A stretch of 64,000 nt of DNA, taken from Lepturacanthus savala (Eukaryota; Chordata; Actinopteri; Scombriformes; Trichiuridae). The translations under genes were made by a program, and so were the position numbers. The stretch lies in assembly GCA_030544235.1 (NCBI GenBank), contig CM060470.1, forward strand, positions 18,617,356 through 18,681,355. The letters run 5' to 3'. Below, in pieces: positions 48,601 through 58,279 of this stretch (the first letter of the stretch is position 1; each line of letters opens with the position of its first letter). Below the pieces are notes generated by a model. The model saw only the letters and a list, made by a program, of their open reading frames with translations, was not told where the DNA came from and did not search any database.

Positions 48601-49614
48601 CCATGCTTCAATTGGCTGATGCCTGGTGTCATGAGAAATGACGAGACCATAATTGTTGCGTTGTATGGCCGTAAAAAACCCAATGACTGAAGTTTAGTTT
48701 TGTCATAATTGACCCCTGCAGCTCCCGCCTACCACTCATGGTACAGTGGTTGAGTGGTAAATATACAGCTCTGAAAAAAATAAGAGACTACTGCATTTCT
48801 TTCTGAAATCAGCATCTCTACATGTATTCCAGCCATTTCATTCCAGCGTCTGTTGAATTCCAACACATGTACACCTCATTCTGTTTAAAGAGGTAAAAGG
48901 AGTGGAATAAAGTCACCCAAGAACAATGGTAAGACGCATGAAAGCTGGGATTTCAAAATAAGAGTTATTGCACCAAATATTGATTTCTGAACTTAAGAGT
49001 AAACATTAGTATTATGTTGTTTTAAAATGAATTTGATCTTGTTTCTTTGCATTGTTTGAGGTCTAAAAACATTGAATCATTTTGTTATTTTGTCCATTTG
49101 TCATTTTCTGCAAATAAATGCTCTAAACAATATGTTTTATAAAGAATAGAATTTGTGGAAAATGTTGTCAGTAGTTTATAGACTCAAATAATGTTCCTTT
49201 TGCCCAAACACATACCTCTAAATAGTAAAATCTGAAAAACTGATCATTTTGCAGTGGTTTCTCATTTTCTTCCAGAGCTTTTTAATTTTTTTTTCCTCTA
49301 TGGTTCTGAAATGTGAAATAAATAATAATAATAATAACCAATAATAGTTAGGACCAATATGTGAATTAACCTGATGAACATACAAAGTACAACATTGTCT
49401 TTCAAACCTTACCGAGGCAACATATGATGAGAAGTAGCCAGCATATAAATATTATTTAATGAAAAATGTTACGTTTCCTATGATGTTTCATACGTTTTCC
49501 GTCTCTTCCTCTCACAGATTGATGTCCATCATGGGAGTGACTTCTGCAGACACAGAGGTGGTGGTGGCTATTAAGTATTTCTATCTGCTGGCCTGCAAAC
49601 CACAGCAAGCCTGA
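40745..49614 (+). CDS. Class I SAM-dependent methyltransferase, six exons, complete
   Basis: Coding exons: 40745-40855, 42292-42452, 43924-44140, 46125-46228, 47832-47969, 49518-49614. All five introns are GT-AG, phases agree, and the join encodes 275 residues ending in TGA. The start ATG (MAHRLFEGKEHA) is the first in a good context. Hallmarks of the Methyltransf_11 fold: SAM-binding motif VDVGCGSGQG at residues 46-55, the ribose-binding acidic residue in GTDVS (D70), AEQLP/S...VDLL (94-108), HWFD at 115-118 and VLKPGG at 129-134. The family, from recall, is the one annotated as 'putative methyltransferase DDB_G0268948-like'; its substrate is not established. At 47832 a second acceptor 4 bp downstream would give an immediate stop, so the upstream AG was chosen. 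It is probably a cytosolic enzyme: no signal peptide is seen. Introns carry SINE, hAT and Tc1/mariner insertions. Confidence 0.93.
41775..42062 (-). mobile_element. tRNA-like SINE, copy 8 (in methyltransferase intron 1)
   Basis: Minus-strand copy with the tail CCTCATTAGGGTCACAGGGG, body GACTGTGGGAGGAAGC and head TTTCTTGCTGGGAGGGAAC. It is flanked by an imperfect 11-bp duplication CACTSTGGATG (41764-41774 and 42063-42073). Confidence 0.85.
43133..43647. mobile_element. hAT-type MITE (in methyltransferase intron 2)
   Basis: Inverted ends CAGTGGTGACGAG and the complement of CGTCCACCACTG. The inside is full of ACTTAAGTACTT-like runs, as in a very common fish hAT MITE family. Flanks AAAACTG and AAAACCTG are similar but not an exact 8-bp duplication. 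Confidence 0.75.
44447..45943 (+). repeat. Left arm of long intronic inverted repeat (methyltransferase intron 3)
   Basis: Begins with a Tc1/mariner-like terminus TACAGCTCTGAAAAAAAG and contains a MITE (about 44447-45206), then a repeat body to about 45943. The reverse complement of 48053-49285 aligns along the whole length with few changes. Unlike the right arm it has an extra internal tandem duplication of about 245 bp (GGTATGTGTTTGGGCAAAAG occurs at 44521 and 44761). Confidence 0.88.
46800..47318 (+). mobile_element. Possible piggyBac-like 3' remnant (methyltransferase intron 4)
   Basis: An acidic stretch (SSSEDDSMTGDDE) is followed by a Cys-containing RRGCDLC-like segment in another frame, and the region ends at AAAGGGTTAA (about 47309-47318), which fits a piggyBac end at a TTAA target. 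Neither the left end nor the catalytic domain was found. Weak call. Confidence 0.25.
47350..47707. mobile_element. Tc1/mariner-type MITE (family B), copy 2, in methyltransferase intron 4
   Basis: Inverse orientation to the copy at 28957. Ends are CACTACCACTCAGTAGTTTG and the complement of CTTTTGAACGGTAGT, with TA at the borders (47348-47349). It sits about 125 bp upstream of exon 5. Confidence 0.85.
48053..49285 (-). repeat. Right arm of long intronic inverted repeat (methyltransferase intron 5)
   Basis: Reverse-complement partner of 44447-45943. It contains a MITE of the same family at about 48767-49285. A third related terminus (TACAGTTCCGGAAAAAAATA) lies just outside at 48032, suggesting that the whole 48032-49285 segment moved as one non-autonomous Tc1/mariner-like element with a second copy nested in it. 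Confidence 0.88.
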
Positions 49615-49779
49615 TGCCATTGAGCCTGATTCCTGCCAGTTTGAGCTTGAACTCTAACACATTTTTAAGGAAATTGTTTGAAATTTTAGATTATACATCA
49701 TGTACTTATTCATCAAAGGTTAGATGAGAGGATTCTACTAAGTTTGACAGCAAGCTCTTGAATGAATTTAGAATAACTG

Positions 49780-49785
49780 AATAAA
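49780..49785 (+). terminator. Candidate polyadenylation signal of the methyltransferase gene
   Basis: AATAAA lies 166 bp past the stop codon and is the first canonical hexamer downstream. Confidence 0.6.
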
Positions 49786-50700
49786 CCTGAGCCCAGTTAG
49801 TTGTGTGTTAAATGGTTTTGATGCACATCAGAAAAGAGTATTCACTAAGATGATGGTATAACCTAACTGGCTGCTGGCTGCAGCTTTGCCATGCAGACAT
49901 GAGATAAATGATCTCATCTAAGTCTTGGTAAGGAAACCCTGCTAAAATATCAAAGTAATGATTTAAATATATACAAAAAGCTGTTTTATACAAAACATGC
50001 CAACGTCTGCATTACCACTTCATTATCTGCATAAGGCTTTTCTTCCTCTACTGTTTACTTGATTTTTAGGTTTATTACTTCTTTATTGTATTTCAGTATT
50101 TTTAGGATGTTTCACTAACTGCGACTCACACCAGATTGCACTTTTAAAAAATCACCACTAGAGGGAAACATTCTATCACAAGTGATTATTGGCTCTGTAT
50201 CATAGTCTAGTCAGGACTTTTCCAATAACATTCACTGGAACATAATGTAAATCATTTAAAAATAAAAAATATATATATTATCACTGTTGTGATCTTGTCC
50301 TATTTTTCTTTTAATGTGGTGCTCTGAGCTATAAATTTTCAATATGCATCTAATATCTGATCCATCCACTGACAGCCCTCAGTCATTGCTGAAGCCCATA
50401 ATGAATAATAGAAGCTGATTCCTTTATATTCACTTTATCCTGCATACAAAACTTATGTCAAATCAGTTGCTCAATAGACAATTTTAGTGAGCTATTTCTT
50501 TACAATTAACATATTTAATTTCCTTCAGCTTTAAGACTACTAGATACTTGCCTTAACTTGTCTCAGTCTCTGCTACACTGTGACTACATGCTGCTCAATG
50601 AATTACAGCAGCATATATAGAATAATGACACAAAGAAAGCAGACTATTCCTTACAATTGTATTTATCCAAGGAGAGAGAAATGTTCACACATGTGAACAT
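49786..50700. other. Gene-free stretch after the methyltransferase gene
   Basis: AT-rich, with no gene or clear transposon recognised. A phrase at about 50155 (CACCACTAGAGGGAAACA) is a common transposon-end-like motif but has no visible partner. Confidence 0.45.
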
Positions 50701-50701
50701 T

Positions 50702-50812
50702 TCCAAAAACATGCTGAGGTTAATTGGTGACTCTAAATTGCCCATAGGAGTGAGTGTGTGAGTGAATGGTGTGTGTGCCCCACGATTGGCTGGCGACCAT
50801 CTGGGGTGTATC
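50702..50812 (+). mobile_element. tRNA-like SINE, copy 9, left part (split by a hAT element)
   Basis: SINE body from AAAAACATGCTGAGG to CTGGGGTGTATC. The continuation CCTGCCTCTCACC is found after 55038, on the far side of the hAT element. The 5' head of the SINE is missing. Confidence 0.9.
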
Positions 50813-51302
50813 CAGAGCCGGCCCTCCCCAGTGGGCGAGCAGGGCCGCCGCCCAGGGCCCCGAGTTGCCAGAGAGGCCCCGGCAGGCCGCCCTCCAAACA
50901 TATACATTTTTTTTACCGATTCTCCTTAATTTACTTGTTATCGTCTACTGACCTGGCAACCCAGTCACACTCACTGGGGGTGCCAGGTAGCTGTTAGTGC
51001 TGCAGTCTAAACGTTAGACCGCGGCTTGCCCCCCTCCCCCCGACTCCACTTGCAATGCACGTGGCCTCACGCCTGCACCAGTGAATGAGCTGCCGTGGCT
51101 CACGACCCGTGAGCATCATGCCTAAAAGGCTTTACCCTTCCGGCGCAGAAAAAAAAGAAAAAGAAAAAAGCTTTTTCTTTTTGCGGCATGAGGCGGACGT
51201 AGTAGAGAACATGAAAACGTTAAGGGGGATGTGGGTGTGGATTGTGTATAAAAGAACAGGTATGTGCTTTATGCAGAACATTTCTGTTTTTTAACAACCC
51301 TG

Positions 51303-51725
51303 AAAACGGCAAAGAGACACTCTTATGAAGCTCAGTTTAAACTGAAGGCGATCCGCTACGCGGAGGAACATTGGAATCGAGAAAATCTAAAATGAACAAG
51401 TCGATGGTTCGTAAGTGGGGGAAGCTGGAAAACGAGCTGCGACAGGTGAAGAAGACGCAGCTGAGTTTCCGCGGAAATAAAGCGAGGTGGCCAGAGTTGG
51501 AGGAAAGACTCGAGCAGTGGATCATCGAGCAAAGAACGAGTGGGAGGAGCGTTTCGACGATTACTATTCGGCTAAAGGCAGCAACGCGAGTGGAGGAAAT
51601 GAAAATCAAACATTTCCAAGGAGGTCTGTCTTGTTGCTTAGTATTGTTGTAACTAATACTTAAATAAAGCACAACCAAACTCAGTTTTGCGTCCGATCTA
51701 TTTTTAAATACGCACACTTGTCTGC

Positions 51726-51787
<62 letters not shown>

Positions 51788-51938
51788 TGTTGTAAGGCGG
51801 ACGTACGTAGTAGAGGATATGTATATAAAACCCGCACCCTATCGTCAGGTGCGCCTTATGTGTTAAATACAGTAATGGCACACGTAACTGAGACTGCGCC
51901 TTTTAGTACGGTGCGCCTTTTGGTCGTGAAAATACGGT
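51303..51938 (+). mobile_element. Pogo/Tigger-type transposase N-terminal fragment
   Basis: The plus strand encodes RHSYEAQFKLKAIRYAEEH from 51312; then, after a stop and frame change, MVRKWGKLENELRQ and RWPELEERLEQWI with a CENP-B-type helix-turn-helix, ending near EEMKIKHFQGG at about 51625. The catalytic domain is missing. A terminus-like stretch (GTGCGCCTTTTGG...AAAATACGGTA) ends at about 51938. The segment is embedded in the hAT element. Confidence 0.7.
51727..51784. repeat. (GT)n microsatellite
   Basis: A GT run of almost 60 bp within the Pogo-type insert. A second, shorter GT run lies at 51982-52012. Confidence 0.95.
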
Positions 51939-51979
51939 AAGCTAAAGACTTTAGCTAAGCTTTAGCAACTTTAGCCTAA

Positions 51980-52014
<35 letters not shown>

Positions 52015-52057
52015 GATAGAAGATGGACATTTTGCATGCTGTGTTGTTGATGAAACC

Positions 52058-52334
52058 CAGGGTTGCCAACTCACGGTTCTGGCGTGACAGTCACGCTTTC
52101 GGCCTCAATCTCACGCTCAAGCAACAAATGTCACGCTAAATTTGCCATTCTTCATTATTCATTTGTGGTCTTACATAGGTTCTTAACTCATGATTGGACC
52201 AGAGACAGTAAAAAAGGCTCTAGTTGGTTATCTTGTTAGAAATTAATTCTAAAAATTCTAACAAACAGTTATGTTAGTTAGAATGTTTGGGGAGAAATCT
52301 CACTCCAGGAAAATGACCAGAGTTGGCAACCCTG
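52058..52334. mobile_element. Small TIR element (hAT-like MITE) inside the hAT element
   Basis: A 277-bp element with perfect 15-bp inverted ends CAGGGTTGCCAACTC, flanked by TGAAACC on both sides (52051-52057 and 52335-52341). Confidence 0.85.
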
Positions 52335-55030
52335 TGAAACCTCACATCTAACTCGTAAAATATTCACTTTGTCAGAAGGTGCAATCCTGAGATTTTTGGG
52401 TGATGGCACCAGTGGATATGATGTAAATGACCTTTAATATGAGCAGAGTAATTATATAAATGTGTTTTTGTGTTTGTTCATTGATATCATTTAAAGCCAG
52501 GCTCTTATTTTTTGCATATTAAAGAGAGGGATACTCAGGGCTTTTATTTTGAAGGCGTCTTGCCGAGAGAGCGCACACATCCGGTGCTCCGGACTTTCCC
52601 GCGGTAGAAAAAAGTGTCTGCAAGGAAAAGTGGTCCTAAACTTTATGAAAACCCCTAGCACCTGGCTTATAAGGGGCACAAGGTTTGTTTTATCAACTTT
52701 TCATGTTATATTCATGTTCAACTCGAGTTCAATTAGCATGGTTACCTGCATAAATGAAACGTGTTGTGGTTAGCGGTAGCTACTATTAGCCTTAGCTTAG
52801 CTGCCGTGTCGGTCCGTATCGTGCGGCGGAAGGTGTCTTGTATGCTAATCTCATTTTGTGCGCTGTTTTGTGTTGCACTCTACAGAGAGTTTGTCTTTTA
52901 TTTGAGAATGTGGGCATTTCATGATTGTGACATCAGTCGTGGTAATTGAAGTGTGTATTTGAATGCATGAAGTTATAATAACTTTATTAGAACAGATAAA
53001 AAAGGGACATGATTGTAAAGCAGTTAAAGGCATTTCATTCAAATAATAGTAAGAGTAACTGTATTTTATTTTTTCTCTTCGTAGCTCTTACGGTGTGTTT
53101 ACATTGTACATGGTCCACGGAATAAAACATTGTGAACCATCAGTTTGAGAGTCGAACTTCATTAAGCTGGGGATGCTACAATGATATAGAGGATGATGTT
53201 GCGGGTAGGTTAACTGTCTATTGTTTGCAAAATAATTATTTGTTTCCAACGGATTTATTTATTAAATTAGTTAAGTATCTCTGATCTCTGTCTGGATTGC
53301 TCTCTGGAAGTCTGTCTATGTTGCCATGGTAAATGAATATGGTAATATGTCATTGATTACAAATTGATCGTATGTATGATTTAGGTAAGATGATTAAAGA
53401 AATAGTTCAACCCCCCCCCCAAAAAATGGCTTTTTTTCTATTGATTACTCACTACTATATATATATATGGTGGCATTCTTAAGACAATAATTTGATTTCG
53501 ATAAATTTGCCCCATTTATTCCGGATATTTGGGTCTCCATCTGCAACGAATGGGGTAAATTTACTGTTACAACTGTTATGTCTTAAGAATGCTGCAACAA
53601 AAACAAACAAAAAAGTCTCCATGGGGTGAGCAGTCAATTGAAAAAAAAGTCATTTTGGGGCTGGTGAAGACGATGCTTTTTCATACCAGGCCCATCATCA
53701 CACCATGCTGACGCTGACCCTGGACCCACATCCTCAACCGCTATAGCAGCTAGAGATGACAATGCTGCAACTCCTTGTTCAGGACCGGTTACAGAGGATT
53801 CCCCCATAGCGGATAATGTTGCTGGTAAGTCAACTGTCCATTCATTGCCATGGTAAATAGATTTTATGTCTTTTGTTTACAACAAATTGACCTTATGTAT
53901 CATTTAGGTAAGATGGTGTTTTTTTCATACCAGCCCTGTCATCACTCCACACTGACGTGGAGGACCCAACATCCTCGAACGCTTTGGCAGCTGGACATGA
54001 AGGGACTGCTACTGCTGGCTCGGCCCCAGGTACAGAGGTACCGGGTACCACCACAAGCCATAATGTTGCTGGTAAGTTTACTGTATTTATTTTTGGTAAA
54101 TAAATAAATGTATTTGTTTACAACAAATTGAATATAGGATCATGATTAAGACAATGCTTTAAAAGTATAGATTTCAGAATTTAAAAAGTGCACTTGGAAA
54201 GTTTCCTGTTTGGTGACATAATGTGTTTATCGGTGTTGGAAAATGTAATTGTGTGTACACAACCAATTTACTCTACAGTTCCCATGGAAACTGCTGATGA
54301 AGACCAACCAACACCTTTCTGTTCTGGGACTTCTGCTGCACCTCCACCAATTGACCCTGGTCAGTGGCCATCAAAACTGTTGGATACAGTGAGGACAGAC
54401 TTGGTTTCCAGGGGTCCTGTGCTGGTAGACAGAGACTTTGAATTCCCCAGGTCACATCTAAATAGAAGCTTTCACTACCACTACATGTTTAGAAATCTTG
54501 CAAATGGTGAGAAAGTTAGATGTTTTCTACCTTTTCTACCTCATTGTCTTGTTACTTCTGTTTGGAAGTGAATGTATACTGTTGGATTTCACTGGCACCT
54601 AGCAAGTTAAATTGTCAAAGCAAAAGGAAAGCACCAGAAATTGCAGGGATGCACTTTAACATTTTTTTTCTTTTTTGCACTATTATTTGTTTTGCACTTG
54701 TTACATATCTTTGGAAGTGAATGTGTACTGTTGGGTGATACTCTAGAAATTTGCTGGCACTATCTTGATAGAAATATCTTGTTATTGTAAAAAAAAAATA
54801 AATTCAAATATCAAACTACAATCTTTTGTCGAATGGTTTATTTCAGTACAGCATGTTTGGTGTGCTGCATGTACAAACTGTTAATATAACTTTTTAATAC
54901 ATAAGGGTTATAATTGCATATGGTAGCTGGGCTGGTTCTAATCCTTCATTGTCAATCCACTGGGCTGCGTTAGGTAGGCCCCCAATCCAGTATCCCGCCC
55001 AGGGCCACCAAATTAATAGGACCGGCCCTG

Positions 55031-55134
55031 GATGTATCCCTGCCTCTCACCGTAATGCGCTGGGATAGGCTCCAGCAGACCCCTGTGACCCTAATGAGGA
55101 ATAAGTGGGTATAGAAGATGACTGACTGACTGAT
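55031..55134 (+). mobile_element. tRNA-like SINE, copy 9, right part
   Basis: Continues the SINE interrupted at 50812: CCTGCCTCTCACCGTAATGC, TAGGCTCCAGCAGACC, CCTAATGAGGAATAAG and a TGACTGACTGAC tail. Confidence 0.9.
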
Positions 55135-55615
55135 TGCATTTTTTTCTGAAATCAATATCTCTACATGTATTCCAGCCATTCCATTACAGTGTCTGTTGAA
55201 TTACAACACATGTTCACCTCATTCTGTTTGAAGAGGGACCAGGAGTGGAATAAAGTCAGCCAAGAACAATGGTAACGACTTGTGGAGAGCATGCCAAGAC
55301 GCATGAAAGCTGTGATTAAAAATAACGGTTATTGTACCAAATATTGATTTCTGAACTCTTCCTAAGTGTAAACATTAGTATTATGTTATTTTAAAATGAA
55401 TTTGATCTTGTTTCTTTTGCATTGTTTGAGGTCTAAAAATATTGGATCTTTTTTGTTATTTTAACCATTTGTCATTTTCTGCAAATAAATGCTCTAAACA
55501 ATAATATTTTTATTTGGAATTCAGGTTATATGTTGTCAGTAGTTTATACACTCAAACAAAAATGCTCATTTTGCCCAAACACATACCTATAAGTAGTAAA
55601 AACTGATAATTTTAC

Positions 55616-55617
<2 letters not shown>
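55135..55617 (-). mobile_element. Third copy of the Tc1/mariner-like MITE of the intronic inverted repeat
   Basis: Aligns with 48785-49260 in the same orientation (ATCTCTACATGTATTCCAGC, ATTTGATCTTGTTTCTT, GCCCAAACACATACCT). It lacks the outer terminus at the left and runs into a (TA)n array (about 55618-55668) at the right. Confidence 0.8.
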
Positions 55618-55669
<52 letters not shown>

Positions 55670-55889
55670 TATGATTTGTGTTTTTGTGTGTAAACCTGCT
55701 GCAGTGAACAGACTGTGTTGTTGATGGAGACACAGCCATGGCTGCTACCTGTCACCATATATGGGCTGAGTTTGACACTCCATTGGTCAGGCATCTCAAG
55801 TGAGCAGCACGTTTAGATAAACACAGCAATGCTGACAGGAAAAGTCAAATCCTCTAAGTCAGTGAGTGGGAACAGAATAACGACACGCT

Positions 55890-56457
55890 GTTCAAAACAT
55901 TATTAAGACACTACTTCAGCCTTCACTGCTGCTGATGCTCCCAAACTCTAGAACTCACTCCCACAACCCATCAGGAACACAAAATTTCAAATCTCTCCTC
56001 AAAACCCACCTCTTCAGACAGGCCTTTTTATAATTTTTTTGACCATCCACTTTAATTGTTCTTTTAGTGCTCTTTAAAGCTACTTTTCAAAAGTTCAGGG
56101 TCACCCAGACAATTTAAAAGGCACTTTAAAGGCCATTAAAGGCACACTTTTATTTAACACTTTAGTTGTAAAATGAATAGAACAGAATTTATTACATTAC
56201 CCTTCAATGAGCAGAACACTGGAGTGATAGTTGCTGGAAATGGGTCTCTATACACCTATGTAGTTATTGCACCAAAAACCATTTACACCTAGAATAGTCA
56301 CTTACCACATTAGAAATGTATAGAGTGTATTTCTGATTAGTTTAAGGTTATCTTCACTGAAAAAAAGTTCTTTTCTTTCAAAAATAAAGATATTTCTTAG
56401 TGACCCCAAACTTTTGAATGGTAGTGTAAGTCCAATGTATTATTATTATTATTACTA
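55890..56457 (+). mobile_element. LINE 3' end, split by a MITE
   Basis: 55925-56040 encodes debris like the C-terminus of an L2/Rex-type LINE (FKSLLKTHLFRQAF on the plus strand). The 3' tail is interrupted at TA (56081-56082) by a MITE and resumes at 56429 with AGTCCAATGTATTATTATT. Confidence 0.65.
56083..56426. mobile_element. Tc1/mariner-type MITE (family B), copy 3
   Basis: Ends CTTTTCAAAAGTTCAGGGTC and the complement of CCCCAAACTTTTGAATGG, with TA on both sides (56081-56082, 56427-56428). It is inserted into the tail of a LINE. Confidence 0.85.
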
Positions 56458-56788
56458 CAACAAACTATTTTTAGCTGCAATGTCAGTTTTTACACCTTCA
56501 CTGTAGTGTTCTTCCTGCACATCAGTGATTATAGTTTTTCAGATGTATTTCTAATGGAGAACATCTAATTTTGTAACACAACCCTTCCAGAATTTAAATG
56601 TAAAAGTAAGGCAAATATACAGAGATAAGTACACTAGTACAAAACAGGATCTGTATTATTTATGACGTGTGCATTAGTTAGATTCTGCATTTTCTTTTTC
56701 AGTCTTAAAGTGAACGGACTCTCACATCTGGGCCGTGAGGTCCAACAGGAAGTGCAGAGCCACATTCTTTTTCTAAATGATTAAATCA

Positions 56789-56793
56789 CTGCT

Positions 56794-56832
<39 letters not shown>

Positions 56833-56842
56833 GCTGCTGCTG
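56789..56842. repeat. (CTG)n array, 18 triplets with CTA interruptions
   Basis: Two CTA triplets interrupt an otherwise pure CTG run. The array lies about 1 kb upstream of the likely ube2f first exon. Confidence 0.95.
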
Positions 56843-57059
56843 TCACCAACTCACCAGCCAAATGTCTTTAATGTGCATAATCAATACATCGTCTCACATG
56901 GTTTTCATAAATTGGTTTTGTTCTCTGTTACTGTGTTAAATTCTAGATAAATAGATGTGAACTTTGTCCTAACTTTGTTACCATCCACTGAGTAATAATA
57001 AAAGTTATATATGAAGAGGAGAGATGAACTAAACAGACAGCCTGTGTTTAACCCTCTTC

Positions 57060-57410
57060 TAGTCTCTGTTTTTAGCTGCTTTTATTATATTTATCTCTCT
57101 TTTAATTTGTGTTTTACCTGCTTTTAACTTGTGTTTTATCCGAATACAGTCCCTATTTTACACAAATTCACATTATAAATTCAGTTTACCTGCTTTCAGT
57201 CTTTGTTTCAGTCTATGTTCTACGTTCTTACAGTCCCTGTTTTACCTGCTTTCACTCTGTGTTTTATTTTCTTACAGTCGGTACCTGTTTTCAGCCCTAC
57301 CTACATTCAGTCTCTGAGTCTACCCAGTTTTAGATGTGTTTTTATTCATTTTCAGTCCTTCTACCGCTTTTAGTTTTTACCCTTGTTTAGCCTGTGTTTA
57401 ACCTTTTTTA
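57060..57410. repeat. Degenerate minisatellite, left block
   Basis: Irregular repeats of a unit like TTTTACCTGCTTTCAGTCTG, about 22-30 bp, with many variants. Confidence 0.75.
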
Positions 57411-57769
57411 ATGTACTAAAAATACAAATAATGAAAGAATTTGACAGCTTGTAGAATAATACCACCCTAGAAACAGAATATTAACAATACATTTCCAGTA
57501 ACTTGCAGTGAAGAAACTGTGTCACAGAAGGAGAGGAAATGACAGGATTTTGATCCATTTTGATGTAAAATTACTTACAATTTTTTGTTTACATATATTA
57601 AGCATAACAACAAATAACAGCTACATAAACAAATAACACAGAAATCCAAGATTAAAACTGCGAGAATAGTTTCCACAGGCACACGCAGATAAATATTATA
57701 CTGATATTATATTCATTCATTTATTATAACAATTCTGCAAGGCGGAACCTTTATTCATTGCCTTGTCTA

Positions 57770-58024
57770 CACGGACAACAATAACGGTCGGCACCGGCTA
57801 CACTTCCGCTGCTCATGACACCGGAGCGAAGTTCTGACAGCTGAGTCTTTAGAGCAGAAACCCAGAATCCTCCTTTAACCACTACCTACAGCCTGAAGGT
57901 CGCTGGTGGTCTCTGCTGGTCTCTGCTGGACCTGCACACCTGAACCAGACCGGGATCAGGACCAGACCAGGACCCGGACCAGAGCAGGGCAGCAGCTGAT
58001 GATGTTAGCACGGAGCGCTAACAG
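57770..58024 (+). promoter_or_regulatory. ube2f: Likely ube2f promoter and non-coding first exon
   Basis: This is the only GC-rich patch upstream of the ube2f start, with several CpG dinucleotides (CGGTCGGCACCGGC, ACCGGAGCGAAG). It ends in a splice-donor-like AACAG/GTACAA at 58024/58025. An exon ending here would join the exon starting at 63001, which carries the ATG. Position and composition support this; transcript evidence is absent. The transcription start cannot be fixed from sequence alone. Confidence 0.45.
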
Positions 58025-58279
58025 GTACAAAACAACACAAACTGAAACTTCACCGTTAAAACAACAAGCTGTTCAACTTAGAATAATAAACCGCAGTCCC
58101 ACTGATAAATAAATCAGGTTTAAATTGATATCGATACGTGAGGAAGAGAGTTATTGATACTGGTTATTAAAGCAGCTGACAGCTCAGTGACGAGGCAGAA
58201 CTACTGGAACTTATAGACCATACTAGACTATAATAGACCATAATAGACTATAATAGACTCGCTCTGTTCTGCTCGCCTC

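Larger units (their letters stand above)
51118..54520 (+). pseudogene. Truncated hAT transposase (N-terminal exons only)
   Basis: Exon 1 starts at 51118 (MPKRLYPSGAEKK), a basic N-terminus typical of ZMYM1-like hAT transposases. Two homologous internal exons lie at about 53691-53825 and 53933-54071, each after a TTTTTCATACCAG acceptor and ending at a GTTGCTG/GTAAGT donor. A further exon at about 54279-54507 begins PMETADEDQP and reaches DPGQWPSKLLD, FEFPRSH and LANGEKVR, the entry to the TTF-type zinc finger. Nothing after that is present: no zinc-finger cysteines, no DDE core. So this is a remnant or an internally deleted derivative. Exon limits are inferred from splice-like motifs. Confidence 0.65.
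50813..55030 (+). mobile_element. hAT DNA transposon (4.2 kb, non-autonomous) nested in a SINE
   Basis: The ends are inverted: CAGAGCCGGCCCT at the left, and the complement of AGGACCGGCCCTG at the right, matching at 11 of 13 positions. They are flanked by 8-bp target copies GGTGTATC (50805-50812) and GATGTATC (55031-55038), as expected for hAT. Removing the element rejoins SINE copy 9. N-terminal transposase exons remain, but the catalytic DDE part is absent. The inside also hosts a Pogo-type fragment, a (GT)n array and a small TIR element. Confidence 0.88.

Noticed and set aside
51337..51837. A 166-codon minus-strand open frame
   Set aside because: It is antisense to the Pogo-type fragment and runs through a (GT)n array, giving a Thr-His repeat. 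Not a plausible gene.
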